A DNA stretch of 64,000 bases from Bacteroides helcogenes P 36-108 (GTDB taxonomy: Bacteria > Bacteroidota > Bacteroidia > Bacteroidales > Bacteroidaceae). Positions 1 through 8,016 of the stretch are shown piece by piece. A model generated the notes under the pieces. That model was not told the DNA's origin. It made no database searches and worked only from the letters and a program-made list of their open reading frames with translations. The position numbers and the translations under genes were made by a program. Position 1 is the stretch's first letter, and every line of letters starts with the position of its first letter. The stretch lies in assembly GCF_000186225.1 (NCBI RefSeq), contig NC_014933.1, forward strand, positions 1,178,001-1,242,000, given 5' to 3'.

Positions 1-807
1 GTTGAAGACAGGGAAGGCAAGGATGCCGATTCGTTGCCCGCAGATTATGATGCCTTGAAGAACGGCACTGCCGTGCAGACCCGGCTCACAGGTGCAGCCT
101 TTGACTATACCTTTGCTCCGGCCACGGACTATTACTTGAAAGCCCATCTTTTTGGTGACATCTTTGCACGAAACAATCTTACTTTTGCTGATCGTGAACT
201 GGTTACAGTCAGTGCATTGTCCGGGCTCAGGGGAGTGGAGCCTCAGTTGAAGGCACATATACACGGCGCTAAAAACATGGGGATGACGGATGCGGAGATA
301 CATTCCATCCCTGCCGCATTGAGGCAGAAGGTAGGCGAGGCAGAGGCCTACCGGGCCGAAAAAGCCATTGCCGAGGTGTATGGTGAGGAACTGTCCGGAG
401 GTGAGCCCATAGAGCCCGTATTTCCGAGAGGTGAGCCGAATGCAGCTTATGCCAAGTATTTCATAGGGAACAGCTATCTGGCTACTCTGGCAACGGGCGA
501 AGGCAGACTGCCGGTAGCCAATGTGACCTTTGAGCCCCGTTGCCGCAACAACTGGCACATCCATCATGGAGGCGGGCAAATCCTTGTCTGCGTGGCGGGC
601 AGAGGATGGTATCAGGAGTGGGGGAAGCCTGCCCGTAAGTTGCGTCCCGGTGATGTGGTGGATATTCCGGCCGAAGTGAAGCACTGGCACGGCGCGGCTG
701 CCGACAGTTGGTTTCAGCACATAGCCATCGGCGTTCCGGCTGAGGGAGCAAGTGCAGAGTGGCTTGAAGCGGTGACGGACGAGGAATATGACGGATTGCA
801 AGGTTAG
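1..807 (+). CDS. carboxymuconolactone decarboxylase-like / cupin fusion protein (5' end outside window)
   Basis: The frame is open to base 1, so the true start lies upstream of the window. At least 268 residues are visible. The first half has the helical carboxymuconolactone decarboxylase (CMD) pattern, with ELVTVSALSGLRGVEPQLKA followed by HIHGAKNMGMT. The second half is a cupin: WHIHHGGGQILVCVAGRGW, then LRPGDVVDIPAEVKHWHG, giving the usual His-rich metal site. CMD-cupin fusions are common in Bacteroides, and their substrates are unknown. The CxxC pair of AhpD-type CMD peroxidase partners is absent from the visible part, so a thiol peroxidase role is not supported. The gene converges on rpsO. 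The family call is good; the reaction is unknown. Confidence 0.85.
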   Translation, partial: VEDREGKDADSLPADYDALKNGTAVQTRLTGAAFDYTFAPATDYYLKAHLFGDIFARNNLTFADRELVTVSALSGLRGVEPQLKAHIHGAKNMGMTDAEIHSIPAALRQKVGEAEAYRAEKAIAEVYGEELSGGEPIEPVFPRGEPNAAYAKYFIGNSYLATLATGEGRLPVANVTFEPRCRNNWHIHHGGGQILVCVAGRGWYQEWGKPARKLRPGDVVDIPAEVKHWHGAAADSWFQHIAIGVPAEGASAEWLEAVTDEEYDGLQG

Positions 808-934
808 GCTTTTCGCATCAGGAAGAGGTAAGCCTTAAAGTTATGCGGTGTGCGGATATATATATATCCGTGTGCGGCGTACAAACGTCTGCAAGCCGTG
901 AACGGACTTTGCCTTATATGTCTGGTGCGATGGA

Positions 935-977
935 AATAAAAAAGGAAGCTCTTCCCGCGCGGGATGAACTTCCTTTT
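935..977 (-). terminator. rpsO terminator
   Basis: AAAAGGAAG at 940-948 pairs with CTTCCTTTT at 969-977, around an inner CCCGCGCGGG. Read on the minus strand, the hairpin is followed by a run of T. It lies 23 bases past the rpsO stop and may also serve the converging plus-strand gene. Confidence 0.8.
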
Positions 978-999
978 CAATGTTTTTGCCGCAAGTAGA

Positions 1000-1269
1000 T
1001 TACTTACGCAGGCCGAGTTCCTTAATGATGTTACGGTAGCGGTTGATGTCGCGGTTGTACAAGTAAGTCAACAGCGAACGGCGTTTGCCTACCAACATGG
1101 TCAGGGCTCTTTCAGTACTATAATCCTTTCTGTTGAGCTTCATGTGCTCAGTCAGACGGGCAATACGGTAGGAAAACAAAGCTATCTGAGACTCAGCCGA
1201 GCCAGTATCAGAGTTAGACTTCCCGTGTTTGCCGAAGATTTCTTGCTTTTTAGCAGCGTCTAAATACAT
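1000..1269 (-). CDS. rpsO: 30S ribosomal protein S15
   Basis: This 89-residue protein has the normal S15 length. It begins MYLDAAKKQEIFGKHG and carries the conserved GSAESQIALFSYRI and LNRKDYSTERALTMLVGKR segments. S15 binds the central domain of 16S rRNA and helps nucleate the platform of the small subunit; in E. coli it also represses its own translation, but no such leader structure is evident here. The gene stands alone. A TATCTTTG promoter box lies about 45 bases upstream and a strong terminator follows. It is divergent from typA. Confidence 0.97.
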   Translation of the reverse strand: MYLDAAKKQEIFGKHGKSNSDTGSAESQIALFSYRIARLTEHMKLNRKDYSTERALTMLVGKRRSLLTYLYNRDINRYRNIIKELGLRK

Positions 1270-1314
1270 AATGTTGAATTAAAAAGTTGTTATAAATATT
1301 CCCTTTCGGGGCTG

Positions 1315-1322
1315 CAAAGATA
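1315..1322 (-). promoter_or_regulatory. rpsO promoter, -7 box
   Basis: TATCTTTG is read on the minus strand and matches the Bacteroides -7 consensus TAnnTTTG. It implies a leader of about 40 bases before rpsO. No clear -33 TTTG was found. Confidence 0.65.
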
Positions 1323-1396
1323 GAGATTATCTTTTATATCACAATGATATTCAGCAAAAAAATCCTGTCTATACCATATATCTAATCCAAAATGAC

Positions 1397-1404
1397 TAAC
1401 TTTG
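1397..1404 (+). promoter_or_regulatory. typA promoter, -7 box
   Basis: TAACTTTG matches TAnnTTTG. The TTG at 1402 that would open the longest typA frame is the last three bases of this box. Initiation must therefore be downstream, at the ATG at 1426. Confidence 0.65.
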
Positions 1405-1425
1405 CGCCCAAATAATAGGTATTAT

Positions 1426-3225
1426 ATGCAAAATATTAGAAACATTGCAATTATTGCCCATGTCGATCATGGGAAAACGACGCTCGTTGACAAGATGCTT
1501 CTGGCCGGAAACCTTTTCCGCAGCAACCAGAGTACAGGTGAATTAATGTTGGATAACAATGATTTGGAGCGTGAACGAGGTATAACGATTCTTTCAAAGA
1601 ACGTTTCAATCAATTACAAAGACACTAAGATTAACATTATTGATACTCCGGGACACAGTGACTTCGGGGGCGAAGTAGAACGTGTGCTGAACATGGCAGA
1701 TGGATGCATCCTGCTGGTAGATGCCTTTGAGGGACCCATGCCGCAGACGCGTTTTGTGTTGCAGAAAGCTTTGCAGATAGGCCTGAAGCCCATCGTTGTG
1801 GTGAATAAGGTGGACAAGCCGAACTGTCGCCCCGAAGAAGTGTATGAGATGGTGTTCGACCTGATGTTCAGCCTTAATGCCACGGAAGATCAACTGGACT
1901 TCCCCGTGATTTACGGGTCGGCAAAGAATGGCTGGATGAGCACGGACTGGCAGAAGCCTACCGACAACATCTACGCGCTGCTGGACTGCATTATAGAGAA
2001 CATCCCTGCACCCGAGCAGTTGGAGGGTACGCCTCAGATGCTGATCACGTCATTGGATTACTCCTCTTATACAGGCCGTATCGCCGTGGGACGTGTACAC
2101 CGCGGTACGCTCAAAGAAGGCATGAATGTCTCTTTGGCGAAGCGTGACGGAAGCATCACGAAAAATAGAATCAAGGAAGTACATACTTTTGAAGGCATGG
2201 GCCGCGTCAAGGTGACGGAAGTTTCCTCCGGAGACATCTGCGCATTGGTAGGCATCGACGGCTTTGAAATCGGCGACACTGTCTGCGATTTCGAGAACCC
2301 CGAAGCATTGCCGCCCATCGCCATCGACGAACCGACGATGAGTATGCTGTTCACCATCAACGACTCTCCCTTTTATGGCAAGGAAGGCAAGTTTGTGACA
2401 TCACGCCACATACACGACCGTCTGATGAAGGAACTGGACAAGAATCTGGCGTTGCGTGTGCGCAAGAGTGAGGACGATGGCAAATGGATCGTTTCCGGCC
2501 GTGGCGTGTTGCACTTGTCTGTGTTGATAGAGACGATGCGCCGCGAGGGATACGAGCTGCAAGTAGGTCAGCCTCAGGTGATCTATAAGGAGATAGACGG
2601 GGTGAAGAACGAGCCTATCGAGGAGTTGACGATCAACGTCCCTGAAGAATTCTCCAGCAAGATGATTGATATGGTGACCCGTCGCAAGGGAGACTTGGTG
2701 AAGATGGAAAGTGCGGGCGAGCGTGTGAACCTTGAGTTCGACATGCCGTCACGAGGCATCATCGGTCTGCGCACCAACGTGCTGACTGCTTCGGGTGGCG
2801 AGGCCATTATGGCACACCGCTTCAAGGAATACCAGCCGTTCAAGGGTGCGATAGAACGCCGTACCAACGGTTCCATTATCGCTATGGCAAGCGGAACGGC
2901 TTTCGCGTATGCCATCGACAAGTTGCAGGATCGCGGCAAGTTCTTCATCTTCCCGCAGGAAGAAGTCTATGCCGGTCAGGTGGTGGGCGAACACAGTCAC
3001 GACAAAGACTTGGTGGTGAACGTCACCAAATCGAAGCAGTTGACCAATACCCGTGCTTCGGGCACTGACGACAAGGCCCGTCTGATACCGCCCGTACAGT
3101 TCTCTCTGGAAGAGGCTTTGGAGTACATCAAGGAAGACGAGTATGTGGAAGTGACTCCGAAATCCATGCGTATGCGCAAGGTGATTCTCGATGAGAACGA
3201 ACGCAAGCGCGCGAATAAGAATTAA
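1426..3225 (+). CDS. typA: translational GTPase TypA/BipA
   Basis: This is a 599-residue ribosome-binding GTPase of the elongation factor family, used in ribosome assembly and stress adaptation. The G domain is complete: AHVDHGKTT (G1), [14 protein letters not shown] (G3), NKVDKP (G4) and GSAKNG (G5). The EF-G-like domains follow, and then the BipA C-terminal domain ([24 protein letters not shown]). The length is normal for the family. The start at 1426 gives [10 protein letters not shown], the usual N-terminus; the longer frame from 1402 begins inside the promoter box. The gene is monocistronic, with its own promoter and a strong terminator. Confidence 0.97.
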   Translation: MQNIRNIAIIAHVDHGKTTLVDKMLLAGNLFRSNQSTGELMLDNNDLERERGITILSKNVSINYKDTKINIIDTPGHSDFGGEVERVLNMADGCILLVDAFEGPMPQTRFVLQKALQIGLKPIVVVNKVDKPNCRPEEVYEMVFDLMFSLNATEDQLDFPVIYGSAKNGWMSTDWQKPTDNIYALLDCIIENIPAPEQLEGTPQMLITSLDYSSYTGRIAVGRVHRGTLKEGMNVSLAKRDGSITKNRIKEVHTFEGMGRVKVTEVSSGDICALVGIDGFEIGDTVCDFENPEALPPIAIDEPTMSMLFTINDSPFYGKEGKFVTSRHIHDRLMKELDKNLALRVRKSEDDGKWIVSGRGVLHLSVLIETMRREGYELQVGQPQVIYKEIDGVKNEPIEELTINVPEEFSSKMIDMVTRRKGDLVKMESAGERVNLEFDMPSRGIIGLRTNVLTASGGEAIMAHRFKEYQPFKGAIERRTNGSIIAMASGTAFAYAIDKLQDRGKFFIFPQEEVYAGQVVGEHSHDKDLVVNVTKSKQLTNTRASGTDDKARLIPPVQFSLEEALEYIKEDEYVEVTPKSMRMRKVILDENERKRANKN

Positions 3226-3261
3226 AGAATAGATCCGGTCGGATTATCTTTTATATATAAG

Positions 3262-3321
3262 AACAAAGTCCATTGCATTTCATCCCTTGAAGGGATATGT
3301 ATGCAATGGACTTCGTTTTTT
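3262..3321 (+). terminator. typA terminator
   Basis: A long stem (GTCCATTGCAT at 3268-3278 against ATGCAATGGAC at 3301-3311) encloses a second stem ATCCC/GGGAT and is followed by CGTTTTTT. It lies about 40 bases past the typA stop. Confidence 0.85.
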
Positions 3322-3346
3322 ATAAATTCGGAAAGGATGTGGAACG

Positions 3347-3545
3347 TCATTGAATAGTGATTCCAATACCTTTTATGACGCTTATTTTGATGGACGGAGC
3401 TGTTGCCAGTTTTTTGCGTAATTTGTAGAGGAGGGTATCATGGTTTCTCGTTTTACAATTTCACCTTTGTTTTCACACAGCATTTGCATGACTTTCGCTT
3501 CCGGTCCGGTTAATCTGATACTTTCTCCTTTTTTATCGCATTATA
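3347..3545 (-). pseudogene. relic of an OmpR/PhoB-type response regulator DNA-binding domain
   Basis: Minus-strand translation gives IRLTGPEAKVMQMLCENKGE and then IVKRETMI. After a frame change near 3430 it gives LYKLRKKLATAPSIKISVIK and GIGITI, ending in TGA at 3347-3349. These are the first and last thirds of the winged-helix domain of Bacteroides response regulators, brought together by an internal deletion of roughly 25 codons with a frameshift. The receiver domain is missing. No start codon or promoter is evident. It is a dead fragment, not a gene. Confidence 0.6.
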
Positions 3546-3581
3546 TTTCATTATTTACATTCATACATTAACAGTCCAACA

Positions 3582-3836
3582 ATGAATAGGATTAAGGAAG
3601 TACTTGAGGCTTGCCAATCAAATGGCTGAATTGTTTGAAAGAGACGCAAAAACAATAAGAAAGCACATTAATAATGTGTTTTCAGAGGAAGAGTTGCTTA
3701 TTCTCTTGATGTTATCATATCCGTCGGCTATTGTGTGAAAAGCAAACGAGGTACTCAATTTCGCATTTGGGCAAATCGTATCTTAAAGGAATATCTTGTA
3801 AAAGGGTATGCCGTGAATAATCTTATTGACATCCTC
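3582..3836 (+). pseudogene. relic of a RhuM-family protein
   Basis: Two frames together give a RhuM-like protein. The first, near 3622-3700, reads MAELFERDAKTIRKHINNVF and SEEELL. The second, from 3705, reads LDVIISVGYCVKSKRGTQFR and IWANRILKEYLVKGYAVN. In intact RhuM proteins these blocks are separated by about 25-30 residues, so an internal deletion plus a frameshift has occurred. An upstream ATG at 3582 gives MNRIKEVLEAC, like the start of Bacteroidales XRE-type regulators, then a stop. RhuM genes are often carried on mobile DNA. The short open frame from 3735 is only the tail of this relic. Confidence 0.6.
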
Positions 3837-3857
3837 CGGATTTCTTTTTTAATATTT

Positions 3858-3956
3858 GGGGCCGGCTTAAAAGAAAAAGAAAACCGTTTCAACCTTTACT
3901 GCAAATATCCGCAGGAAAGAAATCGGTAAAAGACTCCTTTCTTTTAAGCCGGCCCC
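3858..3956. repeat. 99-bp segment bounded by a perfect 19-bp inverted repeat
   Basis: GGGGCCGGCTTAAAAGAAA at 3858-3876 is repeated in inverse at 3938-3956, with 61 bases between. No T-run follows on either strand, so a simple terminator is unlikely. It sits between the RhuM relic and the end of the M60 gene. It could be a MITE-like element, the ends of a decayed insertion, or a transcript-end structure. No target-site duplication was recognised. Confidence 0.6.
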
Positions 3957-3971
3957 GATTGTCTGTCCGGG

Positions 3972-6794
3972 TTATTCTGCTATGGCTTGTTTGCGCTTGC
4001 CATCAGCTTGTACGGCGTAAATGTCACAACCTTCCAGTTTTATGGAGGAGGGCACTTCAAAGGACAAGAAGTTGGAGAAGAACAGGAGCTTGTCTCCCTT
4101 CATCACTTCGAAGGCAACCGCTTCTTCACCGTTGCTGATGGAGATGTGTTGCCCCGAACGGCTGTATTTGGGAGTCTTACTGATTTTCTGATTGTTTTTG
4201 AACTGCGAATAGTGCCCTACATCACCCACCTTATAGTTGTCTATTCCTACATCTCCGTTCTTGCGGTCTTCCAAGTAATAGAAAGCATGCCGGGGTGCAG
4301 GAAAACGGGACATAAAGGCTTTGGTGTCAGCGATCATGGCGGGGGTCACATTGTAGTTCCAATTGCCGTACTGCTCTATTGTAACGTTGTTTACCGGTTC
4401 AAAGAAGCCCCAGCGTCCGAAGAATTCGGTCAGGTTCTCGTTGGCAGCCTGGCAGGCCATTCTGGCAAACAACAGTTGTCCGGCTCCGGGATTGCTCTCT
4501 GAGATCCGATTCTCGCGTAGGAGCTTGAACAGTTTCTGCCAGAAATCTGGTTTGTAGCCGCATCGGTGATAGTAGTTCCACAATTGCCAGTTCATGCGCA
4601 TGTGAAGCTCGGTGTCTTCATTCTGATGGGTGGAATTCCCCATATTGTACCAGGCGTTTCCATTGATGCAGCGGGCGGTGGCGAGTGCGCTCAGTTCAGA
4701 GCCGCGCGAGCAATACTTCCCCAGCTTGTAGAGAATGTAGTTGGAGAACAGGTTGTTTGAGGATTCGGTAGAGCTCGGCCAGTTGATGGCACGCTGGTGG
4801 ATATGCCCGATTTCATGCGCAGGCCCCCAGGCATTGTCTTTGGCGGCCATCACGTTGTCGTAAAGAAGGATATTATTCAGATAGGTATATACGAATGCTA
4901 TTCGATAATCAGAAGCCCACATATAGCCCTCTTCGGGTGAGATGGCGAAAATGTGGTTGTTTACCTGTGAAGGGCGCACATCGTCAATGCCCATAAGTTC
5001 TTGCTGCCAGCCTATGATATTATCCCAAAGATGGATGGCGGACAGAATATTGTTGGGCAGATATTCTCGCATTTTGTTCAAGTGAAAATAGAACATGATT
5101 TTTTCACCGCGTACACAGAAGTATTTGTAGGTTGCTTTTTTTAGCAGTTCGGCATAAGTCTCGTCGGTCTTGTCTTCTTTAAGATCGAAGAAGCCGTTGA
5201 CTGTTCCATTCTGCAGGGGGATATGGATGCGTACGGGCTGGGCCGAGGGGGAAAGTAAGTCGGTGTTGTACATGACGAACAGCATGCCCTTTCTCCGGAT
5301 GCCGATTTTGTTTACTCCTTCATGCAGGAAGTAGGTGTCACCTCCGGCCTCTACATCGGGAATGAGCTGTATGGATATGGATTGTCCGTGAGTGTCGCCT
5401 ACCAGTACAAGAATGGAATCGCCTGCTTCGGCATAGATGCCGGTGGGGTTGTCAAGGTTGCTGTATCGCTTGGTCATGAGCTTTTCCGCCCATATTTCTA
5501 CGTCACTGTAAGGCTGATAACTCTGAATGCGGAATTTCTTTTCCCACGCGTCATACTTGTCATTTTTCAGATAGCTTCCTATCTGGGCAAAATAAGGAGG
5601 AAGACTGTTGATTTGCTCGTCTGTGATTCCCTCTTTCAGTTCGGAACAGGAAGCGTCCGTGAATATGCCAAGGAGCTGTTTCTTCAGTTTGTCGTCAACG
5701 TTGTTTTTAAAGAACTGCATTTCATCGCAACTCACAAAGTCACCTGCTCCACTCTTTACCGAGAATTTTATTTTAGTGGCGTTCTTCAAAGGAGTATTGA
5801 AGATGACCTTGGAAGGTGCATTCTGTTTCTTGAAATCGAAAGAACCGTACAGTTTGTATTCAGGCTCTGCTTCGGTAGCGGTGAAAACGTCCACTTCGCC
5901 GAAGTTGCCGTTCCCAGCACGGGTATGATAGATGAAGTAGTCTATTTCTTCCTTACCGTCGAAAGTGAATTCCAACGTGACAGGGAATTGGGCTGGCTTT
6001 CCCCAGATAGAATGGTAGGGAGTACCGCCGAATATGCCGTCAAAGCAATGCTCTATTCCCTGGCCGGGCTGGTTTTCGCTGGCGGTTCCTCCGGTGGGCT
6101 TTATCAGAATATCACCTGTGGCCTCTACATCGTCTGTACCGATGCTCAGAGCAGCTTGTACAATTGTACAGATAGCTTTGACTTCGGGGTCTTGTTTGGC
6201 TATGAAGCTGATTTGAGCCGTTCGACTCTCAAAAGTTTTATTGGGCGATATGCGAAATGCATGATCATAATCTACCAGAGCCTTTGTAGCAGCTTCCTGA
6301 GTTATCCATTCCTGATCTTTGGGCATCTGTATGTCGTATTCCACGTTGGCTGTGACCGTAACGGTCAATTGTCCGCCTCCGGCGTCCATTTGGGATGCGG
6401 ATTTTTTTAGCAGAACGGCTTTTCCATATCCCAGTTGGTTTATCCGTATCGTATAATCTCCTGTGGGAGTTTTTACAGTCACGTCGGCGCTTCTGACATC
6501 GGGTTCTTCATTTGCTTTTACCACGATGGTGATGGAGGACTGTGAAGTGGTCTGGGATGTGGTGGCAAGACACCAGTTACTGCTGCTTTCTACGCTCCAT
6601 TCACCGGAGTTCAGATTGGTCTTCACAGGGATTGAAATGTTGGCTTGCTCTTTCTGGAAATCGTGCACTAAATCACTTTCCGCAATGAGGAATTCCGGTT
6701 TTATAGCCGGATCCTTTTCTTCGGAGCACGAGAACCAACAAGATAGGGATAACAGGAATAGAAGATAAGAAAGTATTTGAGTCATAGTTTTCAT
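3972..6794 (-). CDS. M60-family (enhancin/mucin-type) metallopeptidase lipoprotein with BACON and F5/8C-like domains
   Basis: This is a 940-residue surface-type lipoprotein. Residues 1-22 form a signal sequence with a likely lipid-attached Cys23 (WFSC). Two BACON-like domains span about 45-120 and 125-215, followed by a discoidin (F5/8 type C)-like domain at about 240-365. The peptidase domain carries HEIGH at 660-664, with a plausible third zinc ligand Glu677; this fits the gluzincin pattern HExxH-X(8-28)-E of M60 peptidases. M60 enzymes from gut Bacteroides cleave mucin-type O-glycoproteins, so host glycoprotein cleavage at the cell surface is the likely role; the exact substrate is inferred. 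It follows the nitroreductase gene on the same strand after 104 bases. No clear TAnnTTTG box lies in that gap, so cotranscription is possible. Confidence 0.9.
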   Translation of the reverse strand: MKTMTQILSYLLFLLSLSCWFSCSEEKDPAIKPEFLIAESDLVHDFQKEQANISIPVKTNLNSGEWSVESSSNWCLATTSQTTSQSSITIVVKANEEPDVRSADVTVKTPTGDYTIRINQLGYGKAVLLKKSASQMDAGGGQLTVTVTANVEYDIQMPKDQEWITQEAATKALVDYDHAFRISPNKTFESRTAQISFIAKQDPEVKAICTIVQAALSIGTDDVEATGDILIKPTGGTASENQPGQGIEHCFDGIFGGTPYHSIWGKPAQFPVTLEFTFDGKEEIDYFIYHTRAGNGNFGEVDVFTATEAEPEYKLYGSFDFKKQNAPSKVIFNTPLKNATKIKFSVKSGAGDFVSCDEMQFFKNNVDDKLKKQLLGIFTDASCSELKEGITDEQINSLPPYFAQIGSYLKNDKYDAWEKKFRIQSYQPYSDVEIWAEKLMTKRYSNLDNPTGIYAEAGDSILVLVGDTHGQSISIQLIPDVEAGGDTYFLHEGVNKIGIRRKGMLFVMYNTDLLSPSAQPVRIHIPLQNGTVNGFFDLKEDKTDETYAELLKKATYKYFCVRGEKIMFYFHLNKMREYLPNNILSAIHLWDNIIGWQQELMGIDDVRPSQVNNHIFAISPEEGYMWASDYRIAFVYTYLNNILLYDNVMAAKDNAWGPAHEIGHIHQRAINWPSSTESSNNLFSNYILYKLGKYCSRGSELSALATARCINGNAWYNMGNSTHQNEDTELHMRMNWQLWNYYHRCGYKPDFWQKLFKLLRENRISESNPGAGQLLFARMACQAANENLTEFFGRWGFFEPVNNVTIEQYGNWNYNVTPAMIADTKAFMSRFPAPRHAFYYLEDRKNGDVGIDNYKVGDVGHYSQFKNNQKISKTPKYSRSGQHISISNGEEAVAFEVMKGDKLLFFSNFLSFEVPSSIKLEGCDIYAVQADGKRKQAIAE

Positions 6795-6898
6795 GGTATT
6801 GAAAGTGTAAAATAAGAGAGAGATATAAGGTGCTGAAATTCTTGAAAGAAAACTTCCAATTATTTACGATTTTTCTGGTGTGTTAGTTGGCATATTTA

Positions 6899-7564
6899 CT
6901 ATTCTATGAACTGCACTTTCTCTTTGATTCTTGGTTTGGCGGCAGGCGCTTCGTCAGGATAGCCGAAGGCGATGCAGTAAAGCAGGTTGTATCCTTCCGG
7001 GAAATCCAGCTTCTTCAGGTACTCTGCGGCTTCGGGTGTGTCGGTCATGAAGCGTGTGGGGCTTGCCAAGCAGCAAGAGCCGATGCCCATAGACCAGGCG
7101 GACAGCACCATGTTCTCGCCCAACAGTCCGCAGTCTATTTGCGAACAGTCATAAGAGGTGTCGTTGCCGATGAATACCACCGTGGGCGCATTGCGGAACA
7201 TGTTCCTGAAGCCGGGGGCTTCTGCCGCTTTCGGATTCTTTTGTTTGAACACCTCGCTCACTCCGTTCAAGAAATCAGGATTGTCCACCACACGCACGGC
7301 CCAAGATTGTTTGTTTTGTCCGTTGGGGGCATTGATGCCACATTCCAGAATGATTTGCATCGTGTCGCGGTTCACCGCTTGTGGTTTGTACTGGCGGATG
7401 CTGCGGCGCGTCATGATGGTTTCAATGACTGCATTCTTGCTGTCTGCCGTACAGTCGTCAGTTACCTTTTGGGCTGCCGGGGTGCAGGCGGTTGCCACAA
7501 AAATCGTGATGCCGATGAGGCTACATAGGCCGATGCCGCAGATGGTTTCTCTTAATGTTTTCAT
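6899..7564 (-). CDS. nitroreductase-family lipoprotein
   Basis: This 221-residue protein has a lipoprotein-type N-terminus (hydrophobic stretch ending VATACTP, likely lipid-attached Cys27). A nitroreductase fold follows: MTRRSIRQYKPQAVNRDTM for FMN binding, GINAPNGQNKQSWAV, and NMVLSAWSMGIGSCCLASPT. The family uses FMN and NAD(P)H to reduce quinones, nitro compounds or flavins. A membrane-anchored form outside the cytoplasm is unusual but recurs in Bacteroides; the natural substrate is unknown. A TATCTTTG box lies 24 bases upstream of the start. The M60 gene follows downstream. Confidence 0.9.
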   Translation of the reverse strand: MKTLRETICGIGLCSLIGITIFVATACTPAAQKVTDDCTADSKNAVIETIMTRRSIRQYKPQAVNRDTMQIILECGINAPNGQNKQSWAVRVVDNPDFLNGVSEVFKQKNPKAAEAPGFRNMFRNAPTVVFIGNDTSYDCSQIDCGLLGENMVLSAWSMGIGSCCLASPTRFMTDTPEAAEYLKKLDFPEGYNLLYCIAFGYPDEAPAAKPRIKEKVQFIE

Positions 7565-7587
7565 ACTTTTTCTTTTATGTTTCGTGG

Positions 7588-7595
7588 CAAAGATA
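7588..7595 (-). promoter_or_regulatory. nitroreductase promoter, -7 box
   Basis: TATCTTTG on the minus strand matches TAnnTTTG and lies 24 bases upstream of the ATG. It probably drives the nitroreductase and perhaps the M60 gene. Confidence 0.6.
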
Positions 7596-7740
7596 ATCTA
7601 TTTTTTTCTTAGATGTCTGATGTCCTAACTAAATCTATGTTAGGGACGGACGAAAATTGTGATCTTGCATACTCTATCATGAGGTAGGGACAAAGGCGGT
7701 CTGGACTGCTTACTAAAGAGTTCTTACCTATGCTTTAAAC

Positions 7741-7827
7741 TATATCTCCGCAGTGGAAATGTATATCTTGGTATTGGAGATTACAGTCTTAGATTTTGAG
7801 ATGTATATCTCGGTGGCCGAGATATAG
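7741..7827. repeat. three related TATATCT units, the last a perfect hairpin
   Basis: The 450-base gap between the nitroreductase and pckA has no supported gene. Inside it the motif TATATCT(C/T)(C/G)G recurs at 7741, 7762 and 7804. The third copy is a perfect inverted repeat, TATATCTCGG-TGG-CCGAGATATA (7804-7826). The second is a weaker version (TATATCTTGG...GGAGAT). The role is unknown; it may be a small dispersed intergenic repeat. Confidence 0.45.
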
Positions 7828-7961
7828 ATTATTCCATATATGAGCAGGCTTTTCTCTTAAGGGGTGGATGTATTGTACCGGGAGTGTGGGTGCTTCTTCC
7901 TTAATGGCTGATGGGGTGCGGTTGGATAGTGAGACTGTCATTGAATCTGCGTCCCTCCAAC

Positions 7962-7994
7962 AAAAAAAGCGGTTCCAAAGATTGGAACCGCTTT
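7962..7994 (-). terminator. pckA terminator
   Basis: A perfect 13-bp stem (AAAGCGGTTCCAA / TTGGAACCGCTTT, loop AGA) is followed on the minus strand by a T-run. It lies 23 bases past the pckA stop. Confidence 0.9.
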
Positions 7995-8016
7995 AAGAAT
8001 ATGTAAACTGGTTTTA

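Noticed and set aside
853-870. Perfect palindrome CGGATATATATATATCCG in the gap after the cupin gene
   Set aside because: It is an AT repeat that is self-complementary by nature, with only short GC tips and no T-run; no link to a function.
3735-3929. A 64-codon frame that could be called a small gene
   Set aside because: Its first third is the tail of the RhuM relic in a second frame and the rest runs into the inverted repeat; it starts at GTG in mid-domain.
5322-6410. A 362-codon plus-strand frame
   Set aside because: It lies opposite the M60 gene, which has clear domains and zinc ligands; the opposite frame has no recognisable family.
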